The notes beneath the pieces are model-generated. The model did no database searches. It was not told the DNA's origin and saw only the letters and a list, made by a program, of their open reading frames with translations. Shown one piece after another: positions 15,001 through 27,000 of a DNA stretch of 64,000 nucleotides. A program made the position numbers and the translations under genes. Where the stretch lies: NCBI GenBank assembly GCA_003586115.2, contig QVOM02000042.1, positions 76,799,636 through 76,863,635 on the forward strand, in the 5' to 3' direction. The stretch is from Salvator merianae. Lineage: Eukaryota; Chordata; Lepidosauria; Squamata; Teiidae. How positions within the stretch are numbered: position 1 is the first letter of the stretch; the number at the start of each line of letters is the position of its first letter.

Positions 15001-18000
15001 TAATAGAAATGATATTGAATATTGAAACCATGTGCTGATTGACCTTAAGACATGCTAATGCGGTATTCTTATGTTAGTTAAAATCATGGTTAATTTTAGT
15101 CTTGATGAAATAATAGTTTTTAATACCATTTTTAAAAAAATGGTATTGAAAACAGAGATGCCAATATTATGATGCCCTTATACAAATCAGTGGTGCAGCC
15201 ACATTTGGATTACTGTGTGCAGTTTTGATTGACATATCTCAAAAGATATAGCAGAGTTGGAAAAATTTCAGAGGAAGGCAACTAAGATGATCAAGGGGCT
15301 GGAGGAGCAAGGAGAAGTTGCAAAGTCTGGACCTTTTTAGTTTAGAAAGGAGACAAGTGAGAGGAGACATGACTGAGGTGTATAAAATTATGCGTGATGT
15401 GGACAAAATGGAGACATTTTTTCTGCCTTTCCCAAAGCACTAGAAGTGAATCCTGGACAAATCAGGATAGACAAAAAGAGTTGTGTTTTGTTTTGTTTTT
15501 AACACAATGTACAGTTAAAACTTTGGAATTGGCTCCCACAAGATGCAGGATTGGCTACCAACTTGGAGATTTCAAAAAATGTTTGGATCCGTTCATGGAG
15601 GGCAGAGTTGTTAATGGATATTAGTCCTTATGGCAGAAGGAAGTGTTATGCCTTTGAAGGCCAGCAAGCAAAGGAAACCGTATGCTAATATCCTGCTAGT
15701 GAGCTTCTCTGTGCAGCTGCTTAGCCATTGTGAAACCAGACTGCTGGACTAAATGGGCTACAGGTCTGATCCAGTGAGGCATTTCTTCTGTTCTTAATTT
15801 GGTGCATCTATTTAAATCAAGGGTGAATAATATGTTGCTCAGCAGATATGTGCTAAACCACAAGGGTTATAAGCCCAGCCAACATAGCCAATGGCAACAC
15901 CCAGAAGACCACATTTTAAATGTTGTAATTATGGCACTTTCAAAAACAGTGTGATAAATAAAGTTCAACGGTGACCATTATTCACTGGAACCTGTAACTC
16001 CTTTTGTTACATAGCACTTAATTGTGAAATATTCCTTGTTAGTATGTCTGTTAACGAAGGCTATATTATTTCCTAAAGGAAGGGGGTCAGAACAGTAGCC
16101 TTTTTCTAATATCTTGAAATATTCCTTTCAGAAGTTAAGCATCATAAAGGATGAGGAGGATTCTTCCTGTACCATGGAAAGTGACATTGAACTGGAAATG
16201 GAGATGCTTAATGTAGGTGTTAATTTTTATGAAGATTTTTTTATCTTTTTATCTTTATCTTTTATATCTTTTATGAAGATTTTCCAAGTGTTTAAAAGAG
16301 TTTTAAAAAGCGAACTTTTGTAATGCAAAGAAAATGGTTCAAGTCTATGTTTGCTTCTCCCTCAACCTTTTTTTTTGTGTTGAATAGGGCAGAAACTTGT
16401 AAATTATCTGTGAAATAATCTGTGAACCCACTGGCCTGCCAATGGGTTCTTAAATGAAAAATATATAAAGTCCATGAAATGTATGTTTGAAATATTTTTA
16501 AAGAAGTAAGCATTCTGGAGGATAAAAATGATGGCCTTGAAGTAAAGGCCAAAATACATTTTGGGTTTTTAAAAATGTATTTTAAGTAGATATTTTCTGT
16601 GTACAGAGAACATCAAACATATTGAACACATAAATATTGACCGATGATAAGTAATTGATCTGTGAGAATGTAATCTACAATATTACAAGCAGGAACCATA
16701 AAGTTATTCATCAGACAGCTACAATATTTCTAGGCATTGTGTTTTTTGTAGATCTATGATTCCTTGGACTTGCTTTTTTTGGAGGTCAAAATTCACACCC
16801 TAGATTTAGGTATGCATTTATGAATTAGCTTGGACTTTGCTGATACAACTGTGTTTAATGAAGATACCCTCTACTTTGCTATAGGGTTTAGTAAGCTTTG
16901 AGCCCACAGTTAATGCTACTTCACTGAATTTTCTCGTCCAAAAGTCACCTAAGAGTGTAGGGCCCATTTCATCTCTCACATAGATGTTTAAAAACTTATT
17001 CTGAAGAGAAGGAAATTGCTGAGATCAATTTAAGAACATGAGAGCATAATCTTTGTCTTTCGTGTTTCTTTTTATTATTATAAAATATAAATCTACTACA
17101 TCATAAATGTACATAAGAAAACATAAACCTATCTTACAAGTCAGGTTCAAGACAACATCTTAAAATAATTGATGCGGTATCATACGATGGCTGAGGATCA
17201 AACAACCCTCAAAGTATTCTCTTTGGACTCCTGCCATATTGCTAGTACAGCACAACAAAACTGCTTTGTTCTGGCATCTTGGTAACCCTTAAACGATGTT
17301 TCACGAAGACTTTTACATTCAATAAAAAATTAAGATAAGCAAATAATAAACATACCAATATTTTTAAATGCAAAACTAATTTTTTTTTGGCATTTCTTAA
17401 CAAAAAAGTTCCAAATTCAGAGACTTAAAAATAATTTTGCCCAATGTCTTAATGCAGAGCAAGCAGGTTAAACTTTTTTCAGTAAGAGATGCGTTCTCTT
17501 CTGGATTCTCAGAATGTCAGAAATGCGTAGTCATACCAAATTTTCTCAGTCTCTGTAGCAAAACAAGCAGATTCCACATTATAACAATTATAAAGTTTAT
17601 TGTTGAAATAACATACTGAACTTCTGAAAACTGATTTTACATGGAGAATATCTTGTACAGAGAGGTGGCTAGTGTTCTGAAAAAAGATATTCTTTATACT
17701 TTAGAAGATACATTGACATGATTAGATTAGAGATGTGCTCTTGAACTCTGCACTGATGCTTGAAGCTTGGCTGAGACTGTCTACCTCCAGCTGTGGCCCC
17801 TTTGTACAGAGATCACAGTAACCCATGCTTTGGTAACTTCCAGATTGGATTACTGTAATGCATTATACATGGGGCTGCCCTTGAATATGGTTCAGAAGCT
17901 GCATCTGGTGCAGAATGTAGCAACGAGACTGCTGATTGGATGCATATCATGCAATGCTTAAAAGAGCTGCACTGTCTGCTGATTCACTACCAAGCCCAAT

Positions 18001-21000
18001 TCAAGGTGTTAACTTTAACCTAAAGGCCCCAAATCCGTAAAGGAACACCTTCTCCCACATTGACCTGCTCGTGCCTCAAGATCTGCAGATGAGTTCCTCC
18101 TGGTTTTACCACTACCTTTAGTATCCAGAGGGTTGGATACCGGGATAGGGCCTTTTCAGTGGTGGCCCCCAGACTACGGAATTCTCTCCCGTCTGAAGTA
18201 CATCAGGCATTTTCACTTTACATCTTTAGGAGAGCAGTGAAGATGCACCTATTTACCCTTGCCTTTGCCTAAGGAAACAGTTTCCCCTCCCCACTTTCAG
18301 GCATTGCTACTATTTGGGGATGTGTATTTTACTTCCTGTTTTTATTGTTGTAACCTGCCCTGAGACCTTTGGGTACAAGGTGAGATAAAAACGCAAATAA
18401 ATAAATAAAGGTGCCATCAATATTACAGGCCACAATGGTTGTGTTCTGTAACAACAACTATTCCCCTAGAGAGAGAATGCTCCTTACAGGAGGAATTGCA
18501 ATGTCATCTTCTGCAGAAGGCCACTTGTATCCCAATGGACTTGGTTCATCTTGGTTGTGGTGCACATGTTTCATTATTATGATTATATTAGAGTGTCTGT
18601 TTTTCCTCTATTATTTGTGCATTGGGTAACAGGAAAACTTCTTCCTTACAGCTTTGAAAATATTAATTGGTTCAGTTGGTTGATTCAAGCCCCGGATTTA
18701 AATATCTTTCTTGCTGCTGAGAGCTCCCTCCTTGTTGCCAAATAGGGAGAAAATGTAGAGAAAATCCCATGCTCCAAACTCCTAATTAGTTCAGCTGAAG
18801 CAGGCTCAGCTTGAATCCAACTCACTTGCTGCACATCTGGATTTGCAGCAAATCTGGGGTGGCTCAGTGCCAAAGCAAATCACCTTTAGAGTTCAGGCAT
18901 ATCTCTTCTGTCTACTGTCAGTGGTGAACAGACTGATCAGGAATACAAAGTTTGGAACTCTTTGCAACTGAGAGGGGCTGTAATAAGAAAAGACCTGAAA
19001 ACATTGACCATTGTTTCTAATCTTCTTTCTAGGCTGTCATCTTTGGAAGCACGCATCTTAGTCTTGGTTGCTATTCTGGATTCATATGTAAAATAATTGT
19101 TCTTAGTTTGTGGTTTTAATGGAGAAATATTAGATTTAGTTTCTTTGCCTATCTCAAGTTTTGGGTAACAACAGATGTTCTTATTGCTATTCAGTGTCAG
19201 TATGTTCTCTGAGTAAATGGTGGCACATTCTGCTTCTTTGAACAAGCTGCATAATTGTGTATGTCTGCTGTAAAAAAAAATTCTACAAAATGTGCTGTTA
19301 TTTAATACTCTTATTCATCATAATATATTTAATACATAATTGTGGGCAAGGGAAAAGTAAAGATATTTGCCGTGCCCAGAACTGCAGCTGTTTAGCTTAC
19401 TTTCTCTGTCATTCCCCCACCCCCAAATAGGCAGGTGTTTACATGAACTAAGACTTTTATAGTTCAGTCAGCAGGACATTATTACATATATAAGATTTCG
19501 ACAGTTTAGGAAATTATTTGTAAACTCAAACTGCTTCCAGTATTGTGCATTATTTGTCATTGCTATTGGTTCACTGTTGAGCGATAGTGTTAGAAATGTT
19601 TACTCTGAACCTCTTTTTATTTTTCATTCCATTTTGAGTTTTTATGCCTGCTAAACCTTCACTTTACAGGGCAAAAAATAATTATAAGGGGCAAACTGCA
19701 CTGATGTAGTCCCGTGTCCCCACATCCGTCAGGCATATTTGAGGCTCCACAGAAAACTTTAGAAACAGTTTTCCCTCCCTCCACACCTAACTGTGCTTTC
19801 CACATAGCAGAAACCACTGGACCTTTTTTTGAGGGCATGAAGCAACCCTTTAAGCATAAGAACAGAAGAGGAGCCCTGCTGGATTAGGCCATAGAGGATC
19901 TAGTCCAGCATTCTGCTCACACAATGTCTCACCAATTGCTTCTGGGCATTTTCAAGCAGAAAATGAAGGGTAATGCCTTCATCTGCTCTTGACTCCCTGC
20001 AAATGGCCTTTGGAGGCATCTTGCCCGTCCTTCCAACCTGGAGAAAGTATCTAAGCATCAATTCCTGAGCTGTCCGCCAGAGCCCCAAGATCTCTTTCCT
20101 GGTCTGTAACAGAAAGCTCAGCCCCCATCACTTTATAGGCGTAATTGGGATTCTTTGTCTTCACCTGCTCTCGATTCCCTGCAGATGGCCTTAAGAGGTA
20201 TCCTGCCTAGCACTGAAGTTCCCCTGTTGGCCAGTGACAGGGAAATGAAAAACAAATTGGATGGGCTTCAGGAACTTTTTTTTTTCCATGCAGCCCAGCA
20301 TCCTGATGGGAGTAAAAATGCTTACTTTTTTTCTTCGTGAGACTGATTGAATGAGAGGTACAGATGACCCTTTCCCTGTTCATGAGTTTTATGTGTGAAC
20401 TGTCCTCTCCCACCTCTGGCTGTTGCTCCATGGGAAGGCCTCTGGAAGGCTGATAAGGGATAAGTGCAGACTTTTACTGAGTCAGAGTTAGCCTGTCCTT
20501 CAAACTTAGGCATTCTACTCCTTCCCAAGACTTCATTATTTAAATTTAGAGAATAATTCACATTTTAGGTTTGTTTGTTTTCTTTAATCAAATAAGACAC
20601 TTTGAGATATTCTTAATTTTGTAAAAGTCCAATTGCTCATTTACCTCCAAAAATACTGAAAAAGACAGTATATGTTGCATTCTTCTCATGCTGGTAATTT
20701 TGAGATGAAAGATGATGAACAAGTCTTTCTATAAAACTGACACCCAATATTTTTTCATTGTCTGTTTCTGTTTTCTCTGAATGAAGTTCTTAGAACATAC
20801 AGAAATTGGCATACAGGTTGCATTTTGTATTGTGTTTCACTCATTCCCTTTAAAACAGGATCACATTAAACCTGGTACTTCCCCACCCACATAATTATGG
20901 ATGCATTCCTCTATCTCTTTTAAAGGGTATGGTCTGGCTTACACTGGATTCATAATGAGCACTGTGTTTTGAGTCTTCAGCTTCTTTTGGCTAATAATAA

Positions 21001-24000
21001 TCATAATAAAAGCATTTTGGAAGCAAAGTAACATTAAAGTATAGTTTTAGATCAGGTGTTCTAACATATCACAGTTCTTTCTGGACTGTGCTGTTTTTCC
21101 TGGATGCTCAGAAGCAGCATATTTCTAGGAGCTCAGTGAAATGGCACTGGGCTCCATGTGCAGGGTAGATCAGCCCAACCGCTTGGTGCTATTAGCACAT
21201 GAGAGGCTGGGTTAGTCTACCTCTGGGGGCATACACTGGAGACTGCTTCAAAGTGCCTCCTCTTGGGCTGGGCTCTAGCGCCATTTTTTCACCAAGCCTT
21301 TCTCCAACACCGCATCCCATTCAGATGCAGCATTTGCATGGGAGGCATGACCTCCCAGTAGACTGGTCTGCAGTGTGGACAAAGTGTTTCCCAGCCTGTG
21401 CGGATCATGCCATTGTCTGTTGTTGGGATTCATGTGCTCGCTAGGGGGATATAAATAAACTGCTAGTAATGGTTCAGTTTGACCTTGAACCATCTAGGTT
21501 TGACCAGGTTGGCCACAAACTGATATGGCTGGGTGGTAGATGAGATCCAGCCAACTCTCTTTGACTGTAGTAGCTTAGGGAAGGGGATTGCTGCAAGAGC
21601 CTGCCAGGATTCAACAACTGAGAGGCAGATATGATGGAGGCAACCATGGCAAGAATGCTACAAAATGGAACCACTCATTGCCAGTCTACTAAGAGGTGGT
21701 GGAGGCAGCAGTGGCAAAAGCACCACTAAAGTTAAGAGCTACCCACAGTCAAACTGTAGAGGTCCAGTCTGAGAATAATTCAGATGAACCAAGCTGGTAT
21801 ACTCTGGTTCAGGCAACTGGCGAAACCAGATTACTGTTGACTCAGAACTGGGAAAACCTAGCCTATCTGCACCCCTAATGCTAATTTTTTTTTTAAAAAA
21901 AAAAATCAAACTTGGCTCCAGAATGATACTCTTTTTAGTTTAACAAGGAATTCTATTTATTTCTCCAGTCTTTAGAAGATGTAAGCAAGATTGCTGATTC
22001 CGACCTTGATAAATCAATGAGGCAAAATGAGCTTATTGCAGATGATGAAGATGAAGGCATTGAAGAAGAAGAAGAAAACTGGGGTAAATATTGAATGGCG
22101 ATCCAAGGTTTGCTAACATACATCAAAAGAACCATCGCACTACCTCTGCCCATTGAAGATGCCTTGAGATTTGGAGTTTGTGTTTCATCAAACAGCAGTT
22201 GTGGAGTTTCAAAAGTGATAGCATGGAGAATCTTTCTCCTAAGTCTCATATCAGGAGTGCACTTTCGGGTTGCATTTCCTTCCTCAGCCCTGCCCTGATA
22301 TAAAAACTAGAAAGGGGCGTGAAGACCTCCCCAGATTGTCTTTATCACCCTTTCAACTTGATGCCAGAGTGTGGTTCTCTCTTGAGCCTTCTAACTTTAG
22401 AGAAGGGGAAGACTACTCACCTTGGCCCCTCAACTCTCCCTCCATGGGAGACTCCATGGGCTTTGTCTTGCCACCCCTCCTGACTCGTCTGCGTCGCTGG
22501 CTGATGAGGAGGACGTTGGCAAGGGAGCATGTGGCTCTTCAGAAGCTTGCGACCGCCATTTTAGCGGCTCATAACCTCGAGGAAAGCAGCTTGGTGAGTG
22601 GTTTTGGGGACCTGATGCCTTTCAAAAGGAGGGATCAGTGCTTCTGTGTCCCATCCCCCTGCGGAAAAGACAACAGAATAGAACAAAAGACATTTTGCAG
22701 AAAATTAACAAAGGCAGAAGTTGTTATAGGTTAATTGTGACCTAAATGGCCTTCTTTCATGTTGAATGCTGATGATGCTGACTTAAGTTACAAATCAATC
22801 ATGAAAAGTAGCTTTTTTGCTGGGCAAGTATATTCTGTATCTGTTTTCTCTTCAGCCAAAGACCCAGAAAAAAGAGATGTGACTTAACCTATCTTTTTGT
22901 ATATATAAAGGGATAACAAGATGCTTTTTGTATTTTGATTTTTCTGCAGTTAGGAGCCTGAATTCCATAGAGTAGTATACTTGGCAACTCAATAATGAGC
23001 ACAAATCTAAAGTTAAGCATGTTTAAGTTTCACTTATTTCTGTGGAACAATTTAGTGTACTTGTTTTCTATTTCCTAAAGATTCCAGTTTTCCTAGACCC
23101 AGTGACAGAGAAATCAGTTGCCTGAAGATGTATTTTGGACACTCAAGTTTTAAACCGTAAGATTTCTTTTTTCTTTCTTGTGCACAGCAGTAGGAATTGG
23201 TCCCAACTACAGTTGTTGCATGAACTTATACTCTGTGTTGCTAACGGAGCCCAGCAAACACCTTTGGGTTTTGCTTTGCTTGTGGCAGCGAAAGGGGAAT
23301 CGTACCAGGCGTAGGCACAGGGAGAAGATGCAGTGTCACTTCTCAGGGCAGAAAATAAGTTTAACAGCTGATAGGCAATGTCACTTGCCCTCTCCTGTTG
23401 CTATTGTTTGGCGATGACATCTAAGATTAAAGTTGATATCTCCAATTATTATCAGTGTGCCAACATCTCTTCTTGTTTGGAACTATATGTGAATTATGTT
23501 GGGTTTTATATTTAAAGCCTTTAATAGATCAGAGCAATATCTTGAAGGATAACAGGCATTTTATGAGCAATATTGAATTACGGTGCGATCACATCTGCAA
23601 AATAAAAATTGACCAGAGAGCATAAATGTGTGCCCTTAGAATGCACAATATAAAATAAGAATACTTTTTTTGTAAAAAAAACCAAAAACATGTGCAAGAG
23701 TGGGGATGGGGTTGCCGATATAAGATAAGCCTTTTGTCAAAACTGACTGCCTTGTGTCATATCTTTAATTTCAAGGGTCCAGTGGAAAGTGATCTCTTCA
23801 GTTTTGCAAGACAGAAGAGATAATCTTGTTGTTATGGCAACTGGTGCGTTATTAAAAATTTATTGCAAAATGTCATTTAAGTCACTTTTAATGATCGCCT
23901 GAAAGATTGTTTATTTGAAAGTGTTGGCAAGCACATCCGGTTTTGTTTAATTCAAAAAGGATGTCTTTGGATTAGAAGTACTTAAGCTTTAAGGCTTAAT

Positions 24001-27000
24001 GAGTGCAGTTTAGATATTATGAATTGCAGAGGGAAAGGACTGTGCTTCGCCTCTTTTTCTATCTCCAAAGCACTTTGTTTCAAAGCTTATCCAAAGAGCA
24101 GGGGGAATGTTTTTAACAACATGGGACAGAAGTTCCTGTGCAAATTCCAAATTGGGCGGAAGGCAAGGTTCCTTTAGTTATTTTCTGTTAATTTGCAGAA
24201 CCATATCTCCTCTCCCATGCTGTTCAGGTGAATTCTTCAGTTTTACAGAGAATTGGAGGGGCACACAGATTGCTTCAGGGAAAGTTTTTTTTTTCCTTCC
24301 CATTGAGCTTTCTTTCATTTACATATGCTATATATAATGCGCACAAGTAGAGATTACTCTTGTAGTCAGTAGTGTGTTATAAAACATACAAACAGCAACT
24401 AGCCAGTGTATTGAAAATAAACAACAATTTAAAAATTGGTTACTGTATTCTGTAGCATATCACTGATCAAGTATCAATATTGCTTGGTTGGTGCTGCTGC
24501 TGTGGCTGCCCTTAAAGAGGACAGTTCATTATGAACAATTCTTTACAAACTGGGTTCAGCACGTCCCTTGTAGAGATCTATGGAAACCTAAAGGTATGGT
24601 CACAAAGTATTGCCCAAAGCTAGAAGATTGACTTCACTTTGTTGAAGCTAAGCATCTTTGGGGTGGACCAGTGCCCAGCTGGGTGAATCATCTGGAAGCT
24701 ACTTGCATTCTAACCTGGGTTCTAAGTAGAAAGAAAAAATATTTATTGAAAAAAAAAAATTAGGGGAAAAGGATCTCTCAGTTCTCAAATGACGATGGGA
24801 GCATAGCTAGAAGCTTATAATTCAAGTTCAGCACTTAGATGGAATTGAAAGTTGGGGACAGTGCATGAATTGGAATGATAATTCTTTCTACAAATTCTAC
24901 AAATTAAAGTGATAAAGAAACCTTTCTTCCCTTCTGAGGTATTATGGACTCCTAATTTTTGTCTTCATATAGGTATTTCTTTAAAACAAAATTCCAGACT
25001 TGGGTAATTACACTTGTCAGTATCTCAGAAACATAACTCTTGCATTTAACCAGAAAAGGGGTTAATGAAGTAGGTGGTGTCTTGTTAGCAGAAAAAGAAA
25101 TAGCTGAGTACAAACAGGATTCTGAAAGCAACTCTTTTATAACTCTTTTCTATCTACTTACTTCCCAGTTTCTTGGGGCAAAGTTGTTCTTGCTTTCTCG
25201 TAAGCTGCACACTAGGCCAAGGAAAAGGCTATCTGTCTAGAACCAGCTTGTGCTACTTTGAAGTCTGTGTCCACACATATTCAACCCCCACCCCTTTCCA
25301 AGATTCTTTGTGGGTCCCAAATATGGGCAGTTTCCAGATTTAGCACTCAAGAGATTTCCCAATAAGTGTTTGCTTTGTTCTGTTATGCTTTTGCAGCAGT
25401 ATCCCAAGTTCATCTCGCATGGCTGCAGCTTAGTGAGAATTTGTGTTTCCCAGTTGTTTGTTAAATTGAGTACTATTATTTATTTATTTATTATTTGCAT
25501 TTTTATCCCGCCCTATACCCAAAGGTCTCAGGGCGAGTTACAACATTAAGAACCAATATAAAATGAACATACTAAAACAATAACAGTGTCTGAAAATGGG
25601 GAGGAAAAGCTGTTTCCTTATTTAGCCAAAGGCCAGGGCAAAGAAGTGTATCTTAACTGCTTTCCTAAACATATAAAGTGAAGGTGCATGACACACCTCA
25701 AGGGTATTTTTGCCTTGATGATTTTCGTAACCGAGAAGTATGAATTGACAGGTTGCTCTCCTGTTACATTTCTTCTCTAGGTGTCTACAAAGGGGATTAG
25801 GATTCTCCGGGTTACACCCATGGACATACTTATACCTGCTAAAACATTGTCTTATTGTAAAAGGATCTGAGCCTATTAAAACAAATAGGCCAACTAAAGA
25901 ATTTTTTGTGTGCTTCTCATGCACAGAGCAGTTCCTCTTCATATTCTGCTGTGAAAAGATGCCCACTGTCCTTATAAGGTTGTGCTTGATATGGGGAACA
26001 GAAGACTCCATTTTTTTTAATCCAGCTTTTATGTTCTTGCCAATGTTAGCCTTTCTGTCACCTATAGCCCAAAATACTTTCCATATTTGCCCACAAAAGA
26101 CAGTTTCTGTTGCAGGAGTGTTTTCTTTAAAGTCTGATACTAACCTTCAGAATCTTAGGAAAATTAAATATATTCAGGTTGGATAAATTCTCTGTTAATA
26201 TAGGATTTCTTTTCTCCTCCCAAGGATATGGAAAAAGCTTGTGCTTTCAGTTCCCTCCGGTTTATACCAGAGGTACTGGAATAGTCATCTCCCCTCTTAT
26301 TTCTTTGATGGAGGATCAGGTGCTACAACTTGAGTAAGTATAATCCCGCCACAGGAGAATTAAATACATTGGTTCTGTATTTATTTGATGGAAGACACTT
26401 GGAAAAGGCTTCATTTTGAAAGGTGGTTAAAAAATATTAAAAATTTTAATTTTATAAAATAGAAGGCCTTTTGATTTTTTTCTAATTCTGTAACATACTA
26501 AGCATGTTCAAACACATCATATATCAATAGAAACTTCACAAAAGCACCTTGGGAAAATAAGTTTATTAATGCTACTTTGCCAACAGGCATAATCCTGGAA
26601 GAATAATATTGCTTTTTAATGATCTAGTTAGAAATAAGATACTGTGGGGAGAGAGAGTCTTCTTTTATTATTGTACAATGTCCCTTGTTTTGCTTATTTT
26701 ATTCATTTACATTGTTTTTGTTTGGAAATATCTGTAGGAAAATTATTGTTACAAGTTAGCTACTTCTGTGGATCAGGTGCTATTTAAATATTCAGGTTAT
26801 TTTGGTTTTAAAAATGATTGGCATAAGAAATGGCCTTCAAAAAACTCACAAAATTGTGAGTAGGTATGTATCTGTTGATGCAAAAATATGAATAATTCTG
26901 TTTGATGACCTTTTGAGAAGCAGAGTCCACTTTGTTAAACATTTTATATATTTTAACCATAATTAACTGATTTTCACTTGCAATCTACAATATATACAGT

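Larger units (their letters stand above)
10809..16131 (+). other. Intron 9
   Basis: Dominated by three CR1 LINE fragments (two minus, one plus). Also contains an early AATAAA (11002-11007) after the open read-through of exon 9 and a 38-bp hairpin (15116-15153). Confidence 0.8.
16213..21968 (+). other. Intron between exons 10 and 12
   Basis: 5.8 kb. Contains an L2-type LINE 3' end (17755-18409) and a rearranged CR1 3' end (19854-20215). The region 16213-17750 and the GC-richer stretch 21060-21450 are unassigned. No second copy of the 81-bp acidic exon is seen. Confidence 0.8.

Noticed and set aside
18680..18880. Possible inverted repeat around TTGATTCAAGC and GCTTGAATCCAA
   Set aside because: Only about 10 bases match; too short to support an element.
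25622..26011. 129-codon minus-strand open frame
   Set aside because: Begins in L2-derived sequence and has no recognisable product; AT-rich intron noise.
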